Below are positions 23,003 to 32,861 of a stretch of 64,000 bases of DNA, in pieces. The first letter of the stretch is position 1; the number at the start of each line of letters is the position of its first letter. A program made the position numbers and the translations under genes. The notes below the pieces were generated by a model that saw only the letters and a program-made list of their open reading frames with translations, made no database searches and was not told the DNA's origin. The stretch is taken from positions 27,357,227 to 27,421,226 of the forward strand of contig JAOANR010000003.1 in NCBI GenBank assembly GCA_030278955.1, given 5' to 3'. The stretch is from Hygrophila difformis. Its lineage: Eukaryota > Streptophyta > Magnoliopsida > Lamiales > Acanthaceae.

Positions 23003-24089
23003 GTTTATTTCCTTGATTTTTCTTCCTCAAAAGAACCTCAGATCTGACTTCTGGCTGTTCTAACAAAGGTGCCTGTATCAGATCATTTAGAGTTTCTACA
23101 GTGACTTGCACTGTTTTCCCTCTAATCCATGTTGTTTCTGCCTCAACATCAAAGTTAGCATAGAACTCCCTGGTTAGTTCCACATAACCACATTTGTTAT
23201 TGTGTCTCATGAAAATGTCCCATTCATTGATCCTCGTCCAGTAGCTGATACACTTATGATCCAGCCACTTGGGATGAAATCCTTTGTCCGGAACAATCAT
23301 TTTGGACATCCCCAAGTAGTTCTCCAATGCCTCCTTTCTTCCATTAAACTTAACCTTGATTTCTTCTTCTGTGAATTCAGTCCTCTTTTCAATGCTATCA
23401 GGGATTGACAACCTCACCTTTGGACTATTCTTCCCCCAATAAGTTGAAGGTAGCAATTCTAGAACATCTTTTCCGGGGGATGATCCTTCAGACGTATCTG
23501 ATTCATTTCCATCGGATTCTTGTGCTTCTTCCTGCTCATCCCCAACATTCTCATTTCCTTCTTCTTCTGTTTGGCCTCCTTCTCGAGCAGGTTCCACGTT
23601 TTCTTCATGAACTTGTTCTGGGTTTTGTTCATGGTCAGGCTCTGGATGTTCTTCTTGAACTCTATCAGTGTCATCATATTGTGAATTGCCTATACCTGAA
23701 TCATGTATCAATGACGTGCTAGTATCTACCTTCTCAGTAACTTCCAGGCTATGCTGATTTAAGATCTCTGTGGGATCTTCCTGTACAGGTTCATTCAGTA
23801 GAAGAGGAATAGCAGTAGGTTCTGAATCTAGAAGTCCTTTGACTCCAAAATATTCTTCTACTTTCTTCTTCTGTTCTGCGGCCCATTCAGGATCATTCAT
23901 CCTTGCAATTGCTCTCTGAACTACTTCATCCCTGACTTGAGGTGGAAGGAGCCATTGATTCATTTGATTTTCAGCATTCGTCTGTGTTCTGAGATATTGA
24001 CTGACAGTGTCTTCTACAAAATATTTTCTCTGGTGAACTTCTTGAGTTTCATTCCTCTGCACTTCTTCTTCATAAGCTTGAAGTTCCAT
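22985..24089 (-). pseudogene. Env-position region, middle part with acidic stretch and transposon-protein-like domain start
   Basis: It begins at an ATG that overlaps the end of the preceding frame by about 20 bases. A charged N-terminal half has a very acidic region (about residues 125-205, rich in Glu/Gln/Asp with EEGNENVGDEQEEAQESDG). The second half has the start of the 'putative plant transposon protein'-like domain: LDHKCISYWTRINEWDIF, ELTREFYANF, then WIRGKTVQVTVETLNDLI. The domain continues in the next frame after a one-base change in the A run at 22985-22989. I infer one former coding unit with 22073-22988. Confidence 0.6.
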
Positions 24090-26526
24090 GCAAGTTCATA
24101 TCTTCAAAAGTTTGCAAATCTTCAAGTGACTGTTCCTGAAATGTGTCCGCCACTGATTTCTCAATTTGATTCACAAATTCTTGCTCATCTGCAGCTTCTT
24201 CTGGTGGTACATCTTGTTCAGTTTCTTTTTCTGAAAATCCTTGTAAATCAATCTGACTTTGAATAATATCTCTGTTAACCTGAGCTTGCTGATCTTCATC
24301 TTGCTCTTCTCTATCATCTTTTTCAGCAATCTGAACCTGTTGGAGATCAGTGCTCGGTCTAGTTGATCCTTGTTCATCAGGTTGATGTTCTTCAATACAT
24401 GCTCTCCAGCCCTCTGGATCTATATCCCCCACTTCCAAATTAGTATAAGGAGTGAGCTCCAACCTCTCTGTGTAGGGAACTATCCCTAGAGTTGGTTCGA
24501 CTTTTTCTTCTTCAGAACTGGTGTCAGGTACCACATACTTAGGCTTCCTGGCTTTCATCTTTATCCTGAATTTCTTAACAGGTTTTTCAGGTTCTTTTTC
24601 TTGTTGCTTTTCTTGCTCAAGAGTGATTTCCAATTGTTCTACATTCTCCAGAAAAGACCCTTGCTGCTTAAGTTCTTCAGGATCAGTTTCCTTCTGATTA
24701 GAGAGCAACTTTCCTCTCCTTTTATAAGTAACAACTTCTTTCTTTTCTTGGGCTAATTGTAGAATCTCAACATCTTCGTCCATCAAGTCCTTTGTCAAAT
24801 CCAAAATTTCCTTGGCTGCCAGGTCATCTCCATTTTTCCTCTTCTTTGGAATTCGGCTAGTCTCCTTAGATCTGCTTGTCTCCACCTTCCTCCCAGTCCT
24901 TTTCTTAGATATTGGTACTTCATCTGAAGTGCTCGAACTGAGATTGTGTGACTTTCTCTTTTTGGTGGATACTTTCTTTTTACCTTTCTTGTCTTGAGTT
25001 CTCATAAGTTCCTCCCATTCACGATCTGCCTTTCGTTTGTTTGCATAATAGCAATCCATACTTTCTTGCAGAATCGGATGAATTTCATTATTTTCCTCAT
25101 TCTTTTCTCCCACAATAGTTGTAACCTCATCAACTACTCTCATCTTCTCAATTCTTTGCTCATCATCTGTACTGTCTTCATCTGAATCGTGCTTCTTAAC
25201 ATAGAAATTCTTGCCCAATCCTTTCAGCATGATATTCATTCCCTTTCTATTCAGATATTTCTCATTCCATGCATCCCAATCATCAATAATTACCTGCTGA
25301 ATTCTTCCTTGTGTTTGATCAGTATAGGGTCTATGCTCCTTGTATGCATTTTCCCTGCACATAGCATCATACATGACATACTTCTCAATGAATTCTTTCT
25401 TCCTCTCTTGGACATATCCATGAACTTCCTGTTGGAGAGTTGGGGGTAATCTCTTCATGATCTTATTGGGTCTATCTGCAATGAGAAGATCTGCATCCGC
25501 TGGTGTTATTGATGGGGCTGAAACTTTTCTGAAATTCGCTACGGGTTCCAGTCCTTCATTAACAACTGATTCTCTGAAAATGTTCCTTACTATATTTTGT
25601 GGTGTCTGTTTTGCATCTGATCTCTGCTTCCTGTTTTTGCCTAATCTCTCAGCTTCTCTTTCCTCTGCATCCTTAATCCATGCTTGCTGCTCTGACATCA
25701 AATCAGCAAACTCCTCCAAAGGAAATTCCTCATCAGGTTTCCTTATCAACCCTGGTTTAAGAATCCTTTTCCTTAGATCTGTCCCTTTAGACCAGTTATT
25801 CATATACCTGATCCAGGTATTCCTAGCTTCCTGAATAATTCTAATGACATCTTTCCATACCATCTTACCTTGTTTAGCTTTCTTGAAATAAGGCTCTAGG
25901 TCATGCCTTAAGTTTATCCGAGCATCAATAATTCTATCAAGGGCCAGATTTGTCAAGAAATTATGTTCAACGGGTCCCTTCTTGTTCAGGAATGTTGGAG
26001 GCATGTATGCAGGGAGTGCCTGCTGAGCATCATAGACTCTAGCATTCCGGATTTCATTAAGTTTGCAGCAATATCTGGTGAGTCACTTCACATATTTTGG
26101 TAGTGGTTGAGGATCAAAGTAATCCAACTCCAGACCTGTTTGATCTTTCGGATTGATAATTCTGTAGCATTCCTGATTCCACTCAGCCATGCACTTCCTT
26201 TCCCTTTCCAAAAGTCTTTCCAGTCTGATTTCATTAGGCAGGTGCCTGTCATTGATCAGAATTATCATTTGATCATCCCAAAATCTATTTATCTTATTCC
26301 AGAATGCTTCTTCTAAATCAATCCTCAATGATTCCTTTTCCTTGTCTGGTATATGTTGAAACATGAATGGATTGATATAAAAGTCTGGAGGTGAAATTTG
26401 CATTCCTGTCCATCCACTACTTTTCCGAATAGTTTCTACCATGTTAACCGTTTTCGCCTTTGCCAAGAATGATTTCTCTTTCTTATCCGATTCTATACTT
26501 CAAGCTTGAAGTTCTTCATAGGTCAT
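24070..26526 (-). pseudogene. Env-position region, N-terminal part, highly charged
   Basis: One reading frame runs from the ATG at 26524-26526 to the stop at 24070, interrupted by TGA at 26500-26502 and at 26083-26085 of the plus strand. After the second stop it is open for about 640 codons. It is rich in Lys, Glu, Gln and Arg, with basic clusters around residues 340-400 of that open part (KKGKKKVSTKKRKS, KKRTGRKVETSR), which resemble nuclear localisation signals, and long acidic Gln/Glu stretches. I do not recognise the family. It overlaps the next frame with an offset, which could be a lost base or a real overlap. No membrane segment is visible. Confidence 0.55.
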
Positions 26527-26578
26527 CTTATGAATCCTTAAGAAACAAGAACAACTGGTAAGTTAGTGTCACCATACT

Positions 26579-26605
26579 CACATTTAGAGCTTGACTCTAA
26601 ATGTG
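26579..26605. repeat. Hairpin of the PPT-like repeat, copy 1
   Basis: Perfect 11-base arms cacatttagag and ctctaaatgtg enclose a five-base loop. On the minus strand the left arm and what follows it read ctctaaatgtgagtatggtga, close to the 3' LTR junction (tttctaaatgtgaggatggtga). Confidence 0.8.
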
Positions 26606-26678
26606 CAGATGATAAAAAGAAACATAATACCAGATTTCCTTTTTATATTCATCATTCTATCCATGATATCACCATACT

Positions 26679-26705
26679 CACATTTAGAGGTTTGCTCTAA
26701 ATGTG
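26679..26705. repeat. Hairpin of the PPT-like repeat, copy 2
   Basis: The same 11-base arms as copy 1 with a different five-base loop, starting exactly 100 bases further on. About ten flanking bases to the left are also shared. It lies between FB5 and the env-position region. Confidence 0.8.
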
Positions 26706-26859
26706 AAGATTTCAATGCTGACTAAGTCTACTTTAATGTAGAAAATAGCAGAAAACTTAAACTCAAAACATCATTAATCAAAAGCAAAACATAGAATTCA
26801 TCAGATTCAAAATATGGAATTACAAAGCATGGTGTTTCTTATGACATTCAACCTATCAA

Positions 26860-27607
26860 TTACAAATGAGGAGGTGTCTCTGCCTCAATTCCAAATCTGA
26901 GGAACAGATTACAATGCTCAGAGACTAAGCACCTCATACAGTAAATTGACACGACTCCATAGGTATTCCTTGAAGGACCGTGATTGTTATCATAATAGCT
27001 CCTAAGGTCACAAAGTCTCTTCTTGGGTTTTCCTTGAAAGGGTGAGATAAATTCCTCATAACTTGATAACCACCCTCTGACTTGAAGTCGAAGATCCTTG
27101 AGTCTTCGTCTATTCTTGCACAGAGGAGCGAAGAGCCAAATTCCCTTCTCTTGTTCTTCCCTTTCATCCTTACTTAAGAGCATAAGAGCTTTTACATAGA
27201 TGGATGGGGGGTGATTATCAGTGATTGCAGGTTTCAAGAGTTCAAATGCTGCTTGTTCATTCTTGTCTTTAACGAACAAACGCAATGCCTCATGTAACTG
27301 GTACATCCAATTTCCTGCATTTTTGCAGGTTTCAAGGAAAACGCTCTGTGTCTCTTCAAAAGTTCCCCATCCCCATGCTGAAAAGTCTTCAAGAGAAGCT
27401 TTTTTCAAGACTAAAGGATGATGAGTAGCTTTTTCGAGCTCTTTGCAGAGTAATTTACAGTTAAAGACAGTCTCAAGGTGGTCAAATGCCAATCTTGATA
27501 AAATGTTTCCAAGAATCTCATAAGGAAGATCTGTGATCTGAGTTTCCCCCGATCCAGATTTCATTATTGAAGTCCTTGGTTGCTTTGATGAAGTTCCAAT
27601 TTCATAG
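26860..27607 (-). CDS. FB5: F-box-like protein, second exon
   Basis: Exon 2 starts at 27607 after a good acceptor (pyrimidine-rich stretch, then CAG). Added to a 17-base first exon of the type used by FB2 and FB3 it stays in frame and gives about 254 residues. The F-box starts at ITDLPYEILGNILSRL. A helical middle follows with AAFELLKPAITDNHPPSIYV, resembling the Sel1-like tail of plant F-box proteins of the At2g35280 / At1g67623 type. Then come SPFQGKPKKRLC and a CMRC pair near the end. No first exon or TATA box is seen directly upstream, so it may be spliced from an upstream exon or be silent. The open frame itself is undamaged. Likely role by family: SCF substrate adaptor. Confidence 0.7.
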
Positions 27608-27770
27608 CTGAATAAGATTAAAAACAAAAATAGAATTAAAAACTAAAGAATGCAATTCATTAATCGAAGAAGGGATGTACAGTTTTGAATCATCCACATA
27701 ATTCTTTGTCCCAAGGCAAAAAGCACAAAAGATTACAAGCAAAGAAACTATGAACCGCTTAATTTCTAAA

Positions 27771-28524
27771 TCATTCTAATTCTAGCAGTTCTTCTTCATT
27801 CTGATCTTCCTCTCCATTGTTCCATTGCTCCCATTCAAATAATATGCCTAGTTCGCCACTTGCTCTTCTATATTGCTTGACATAATCAAACAGTTCACAT
27901 GGAATACACTCCATCCTTTCATTGAAAGGTAGTTGCTGTCGCTCTTGGATGGAGTGATTCTTACAAAAACTCCTTTCCTCTTGATCAAGGAATGGGTTAG
28001 GGAATTTTTCACCATAAAGGAGCCAGTGGAGAACACTCATTTTTAAGAATTAAAGTTCAAAAGGATCCTGAGTCACAGATTTGATCAACTGAATTCCTTC
28101 CTCATCCAGCTGTGGATCTTGTTTGGAAAGCATTAAAAGGGATCTTATGAAAGTAGTTGGTTTGTGTTTATCATCTAATCCGGGCTTAAGAATTTCATAA
28201 GCTTTTTCCTCATTTTTATCTTCCACAAAGGCTATCAATGCAGGCACAATATTAAACATATAATTGTCTGCATCCTGACATCTTTTAATGAATCTGACTT
28301 GGTTACTTGGGTAAGCATCTCCTCTCCAAACAGCACATGTTTCCAAATTAGCTCTCTTTAGAGCTAACGATGATCTGCTTGCTGAGTAGAATTGCTTAGA
28401 AGTTTCAAATGCTCTAAAGAGTGCCTTTATGCTCTCCGTTCCCAATCTTGACAGAATGTCTCCCAATAACTCAGTTGGTAAATCAAGTATTTGAGTTTCC
28501 AAGAGTTGAGGGTTTTCGACATTT
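27771..28524 (-). pseudogene. FB4: F-box-like gene, second exon with one in-frame stop
   Basis: It starts after an acceptor (TTCTTAG) at 28524 in the same phase as the other copies. The F-box is ILDLPTELLGDILSRLG; then KRCQDADNYMF, AYEILKPGLDDKHKPT, and after a TAA at 28050-28052 the same frame continues with FPNPFLDQEERSFC and CIPCELFDYVKQY. With a 17-base first exon the total is a multiple of three. It is clearly closest to FB2. The stop would remove the conserved Cys-containing end, leaving an F-box plus helical middle. No first exon, TATA box or upstream motif is seen between it and FB3. Confidence 0.7.
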
Positions 28525-28713
28525 CTAAGAAGAAAAGGAGGAAAAACACAGAATAAAGAGTTAAACTCAACATTTATGCAGTAATGAGATTAGATTTTAT
28601 TATCAAAATCAGGCTGCATTACATAATACAAAAGATCTGATCTAGTGACAGTTTCAAAGTAAAAAATTAGAAGACGTCACATGCATCAATCTCTTCCTCC
28701 TTCATCCAAAAAC

Positions 28714-29655
28714 TTATTCATTAATGCTATAGGTGTCATATTCCTCCCCTACTGCCATCCTAAAATCAGCTATGGCTCTATTTGTGTCACAGCAGAGATA
28801 GCAGACCTGATCGGCTGTATAGTTAAAGTATAATGGCCTATGGAAAGTTTCCTGATCATGAACTTCTATAATACAGAATTCCCTCTTTTTCTGCCCTAAA
28901 AATGGATTCGGGACATATTCCCATTCTGAAAGTAGGGTGAGAAGATTATATCGAAACTCATAGCTGTTTAATCTATCACTTAGAATTGGAATAATTAAGC
29001 AAAGTCCAGCATCTATCTCTTCTCTAGAAGTTCTACTTAAACAGCATAAAGCTTTAAAATATTGAGAAATCTTGAAGTTATCTTCTATTCCTTCATCCAG
29101 GATTTGGAATGCCTTGAATCCTTTCCCTTGTGTAAACAGTTCCATAGCCTTTGATAGATTCAGAATATGATTCTTAGCCTCTCTACAGGCATGTAGAAAC
29201 TTGATTTTACCAGTGGATTCATTAGAGATTCTTTTAAAGGCTGGATCCTCTACATTAAATCTCCGGAGAACAATAGGGTATTCTGAGACTATTGTAAATG
29301 TTGAACAGATTTGTTTGCACTTGAGCAAGTCTTCAAAGCTGCTCTGCCCTACTCGTGACAGAATCTCCCCAAGGACATCCAATGGAAGATCAGTCAGGTG
29401 TAAAGCAGAGGACTCAGAAGCCTGCTCCTCACTGTTATTTAATCGAATTTTAAAAGAAGAAAGATCAGTTAAAATTATACTCCAAGTTTTCTAATTAGGG
29501 AAGAATGAGAGTGGATGAAGAGAATTTGCACGAAATGAAAAAAACTTAAACCCTAGTATGAATAAAACACTATAATGCAGAATGTAACAGCTTGAAACAT
29601 CTGGAAGAAATGCGATGAAAAATGAACGGAGAGCTTACGGGTTGTTGCTCGCCAT
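28714..29655 (-). CDS. FB3: two-exon F-box-like protein
   Basis: Exon 1 is 29639-29655 (ATG, coding for MASNN plus two bases), the donor is GTAAGC, the intron is 207 bases, and exon 2 is 28714-29431 after an ACAG acceptor. The joined frame is open for 244 residues. The F-box reads LTDLPLDVLGEILSRVG. Then come FLHACREAKNHIL, FQILDEGIEDNFKIS, VPNPFLGQKKREFC and YLCC near the end. A TATA box lies at 29798-29808, about 143 bases upstream of the ATG, and ACAAAGCGAGG at 29975-29985. All coding landmarks are intact. By family it would bind SKP1 through the F-box and a substrate through the rest; the substrate is unknown. Confidence 0.75.
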
Positions 29656-29797
29656 TAGGATTGTTCCTGAAGTTGAATGATTCTGAAGAAGGGTTTCGCA
29701 ATGGAAGAAGAAGAAGAACTTAAAAATGGCGGTTTCTTCTCGAGAGAAAATATGAAAAGGTATGAGAATGATTTGAAAGGATAAGGAGGTTATAGGT

Positions 29798-29808
29798 CTT
29801 ATATAAAA
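29798..29808 (-). promoter_or_regulatory. TATA box of FB3
   Basis: TTTTATATAAG on the minus strand, about 143 bases before the FB3 ATG. A palindrome-type motif half, ACAAAGCGAGG, is about 167 bases further upstream. Confidence 0.6.
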
Positions 29809-30403
29809 CAATGGGCTGGCCTAGTTAAAGAATAAAGAGTAGGGTACTCAAGTATTTATTTAGATTGTACTCATTCATTCTAGACCTGCCACATCAGTGC
29901 GTCTGGTTATTGGTTTAAAAATTGAGTTTATAAACCCGAACAACCATGTATTGGCTAAAATTAGATTGGCTTAAACAAAGCGAGGGGCAAACATTTGAAA
30001 AGGATTAAGACTTCTAAATTGTATATTAAGTCTGGTTAAATCTTCTTCACCAAATTCATCTTAATGCCTAACAAAAATCTACCCTTAACTTCTTTATTTT
30101 AAGATTACCAATTCTTTCATCTCATTTCCTGATTTTACTTCCTCTTTTAGTCTGAAGAATATTCAGTGGAGTGTTTGATCTAAGTTTCCTCTGATCCAGA
30201 CTCCTTTGATAACATTCTCAGTTTCAAGAGAAACTTCCAGTTTCATCTTTAATTCATGTTTGAATTGAATAAAGAAACTGATCAAACAGGATAGAAAGTA
30301 GGGGAATTATAATACATAAAGTTTAAACGGTCCAAAATACATCAAAAGATTCCAGGAAATGCAAACATACATAATACTATAGAATTTCCTAGCTCTGGAC
30401 TGC
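29809..30403. other. Spacer between FB2 and FB3
   Basis: AT-rich and without an open frame of note. It holds the FB3 upstream region, including ACAAAGCGAGG at 29975-29985, and the presumed 3' end of FB2. Confidence 0.5.
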
Positions 30404-31502
30404 TCAAGGGTCAATTTCCTCATCATCGGAGTCGGTCCACATAAACTCATCAGGAAACACCTCACCACAATACAATCTAAACTGCCTCACCATGTCAAAG
30501 AATTGACAAGGGATACAGTCCATCCTGATGTGTGGTGGTAATAAGACTCGAACCTGCAAAGTATGATCCTTACAATAACTTTTCTCTGGTTGCCCTTGAA
30601 AAGGATTTGGGATTTGAGGAATATGGATGAGCCAATGAAAAAGGTAAAGTTTAATGAAAACCACTTCTAAAACATTAGAAGCTACTGTTTGGATCAACTC
30701 TAATCCTTCTTCAATCAACTTATCCTCTTGTTTTGTTAAGAGGAGCATCGTTCTGAGCAGAATAGTGGGTTCATGCCCATCATCTAGTCCTGGCTTGAGG
30801 AGTTCATATGCCTTCTTCTCATCTTGTTCCTCCACAAATGCCTTCAATGCAGGTTCAATGTTGAACATGAAGTTCCCTGCATTCTGACACTCTTGAATGA
30901 ATCTTTTCTGGTTGTCAGGATAAACATCTTCTCTCCATCTCATACATGATTCCAAGTCCACTCTCTTGTATACAAGATGAGTTTTGCTTGCTTGATAAAA
31001 TGATGGAGAGACTTCTGCTACCCTGAAGAGCTCTCTAACATTATCTTTTCCAATTCTTGACAGAATATCCCCCAACAACTCGGTGGGTAAATGAGTTATC
31101 TGAGTTCCAACACGCTGTGGATTCCTAGCATTTCTGTTTCCAGAAAATAATACGATAAGGAAAACAGGGGAATATTTTATCTAGAATGATGGAACCAGAA
31201 ATTCGAAAATGGGGTTTCATCCTATTGTGAAGTTCCAAAGGTCCCATTTGGATAATGCGTCAGTTACAAACTAAAGATTTCAGAGAAGACTCTCTGGATT
31301 AATGAGTGTAAAGAAACGGCTCTTAGTTAATGAGGAATCTTAAATGTTTAATGTTTCCGTTTTCTACAGCCATTCCCTGAAGAATATAGAATCATGAACC
31401 CTAGGTCTAGAAATGCAATCCGACAACAAACTTTGCAAAAAAGAACTAAAAATAAAAGAAAGATAGGATAAACTAGATTGCTTACGGATTGTTCTCAGCC
31501 AT
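30404..31502 (-). CDS. FB2: two-exon F-box-like protein
   Basis: Exon 1 is 31486-31502 (MAENN plus two bases), the donor is GTAAGC, the intron is 352 bases, and exon 2 is 30404-31133 after an ACAG acceptor. The joined frame gives 248 residues. The F-box reads ITHLPTELLGDILSRIG. Then come FIQECQNAGNFMFN, AYELLKPGLDDGHEPT, IPNPFQGQPEKSYC and CIPCQFFDMVRQF, ending in an acidic tail. A TATA-like box is at 31661-31673 and GAAGCGAGG at 31827-31835. No stop or shift is seen, so it could be expressed. FB4 is its nearest relative here. Family role: SCF adaptor; substrate unknown. Confidence 0.75.
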
Positions 31503-31660
31503 TTTCTTCGTCGATAGGTTTTCTGAATGATCTTGCTTATGAGAATGATTGAGAATGACAAAAATGGTGAATGGCGATTTCTTCTTGAATAAGAGAAGAA
31601 AATCTGATGAAAAAGTTTCGAAATGACAACTGAGAGGAATGACTACAAGGACAGAGACGC

Positions 31661-31673
31661 CCTATTTTTATCT
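31661..31673 (-). promoter_or_regulatory. TATA-like box of FB2
   Basis: AGATAAAAATAGG on the minus strand, about 160 bases before the FB2 ATG. The motif GAAGCGAGG lies about 154 bases upstream of it. Confidence 0.5.
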
Positions 31674-31896
31674 AAGGACTGCAGAGGTCAAGATAGTAAA
31701 TCTTGCTCTCTGCAGAGAGTAATGATTAAGCCTAGAATAAACCTATTTTGAAAATTTTATTTAAAATGACTCAGATAAAAATCTAATGCAAAAGATAAGA
31801 TCAAATTGTTTCCTTTTTGGAAGAATGAAGCGAGGAGTACATATCAACATCAAAGGACTTAGAATTTATATACAAATTAAGAGATTACATAATCAT

Positions 31897-32635
31897 TCAA
31901 TTTGAATCTGGATCAGTTTCTAATTCTGACTCAGATTCAATTACATGTTCATTAAAATTTTCTCTTAATCTCCTAATCAAACTAGTAACCTCACAACACA
32001 AACAATCAATGTTTGTGGCACCATAATTAAAGTGTGGAGGTTCCCTAACTAAGTCCCTACTATGTGGCGCTAAATAATCACAGTACTCGCGATGTCCTTG
32101 TCCCCGAAAGGGATTAGGCTCTTCTTCACTTTCGTTGAACAACTTGCTGATCTTCGCCTCAATCTTGCGAATATGATCTTCATCTTTAAGGATTGATCCA
32201 AGAAGATACAATCCTTCATCAATTTCTTCAAGGCTCTCCGAACTCAGAAGAATGAAGGCCTTGATAAAGATTGAAGGGTGATGGTTGTCATCGATTCCAG
32301 GCTTAAGGACTTCAAAAGCGGCTTCCTTGAGCCCTGTGTTGCAGAATCTCGAGAGTGCAGGTTCTAGTTTTAGCATGAAATTCCCCGCCTCTCTGCATCT
32401 TCGAAGTATTTGGACGTAATGAGAGTCAAGTGTCCTCTCTGCAGTCATCCGCCTTTCTACATTAGCTCTCCTCCATACTACAGGCGCCTTACTTGCTCTG
32501 GCGAACTTTTTGCAAGTTGGGGCTAACCTGGCTACATCCTTCATTTCCTCTTCCCAGCCTTGAGAGAATATCTCCCAAGATTTCATCAGGAATGTCTAGA
32601 ATGGATGTTCTAGCATTGGGAGCTGCTGCGGCCAT
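31897..32635 (-). pseudogene. FB1: intronless F-box-like gene with one frameshift
   Basis: The ATG at 32635 opens MAAAAPNARTSILDIPDE, which lines up with the spliced start of FB2 (MAENNP, then NARNP) but with no intron. The F-box continues to ILSRLG and the frame then needs a one-base change within about 32546-32556. After that the second frame runs to the stop at 31897 with CRREAGNFML-type and AAFEVLKPGIDDNHHPS segments, EPNPFRGQGHREYC and CLCCEV. Total length is one base more than a multiple of three. A TATA box is at 32715-32725. It is first in the F-box row after integrase. The shift may be real decay or a sequencing slip. Confidence 0.7.
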
Positions 32636-32714
32636 TCTGATTTCTGATAAAGGTTTTAGGATAATCTCTTAGGGAGGAAAATGTTTGAGATGAAAGAAGA
32701 TGAGGATTCGACTA

Positions 32715-32725
32715 GATTTTATAGG
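32715..32725 (-). promoter_or_regulatory. TATA box of FB1
   Basis: CCTATAAAATC on the minus strand, 80 bases before the FB1 ATG, with a cluster of CGCTTTG-type palindromes starting about 137 bases further upstream. Confidence 0.6.
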
Positions 32726-32861
32726 CAGAAAACTAAATTCTGCCATAATTACTAGCGATTGAAACGACGTGTGATGGTTGGTGTAAGAGAAGAAGAAGAG
32801 TCTGAAAAGGGTATTTTGGTCTTTGGGAAGTTTGAAAATCTATCCGTTCAATATTCCCAGA

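Noticed and set aside
26860..32640. F-box cluster as ordinary host genes lying between two separate retroelement pieces
   Set aside because: The outer LTRs are about 99% alike and share the ctagc duplication, with PBS and PPT at the proper ends, so the whole interval was inserted as, or within, one element.
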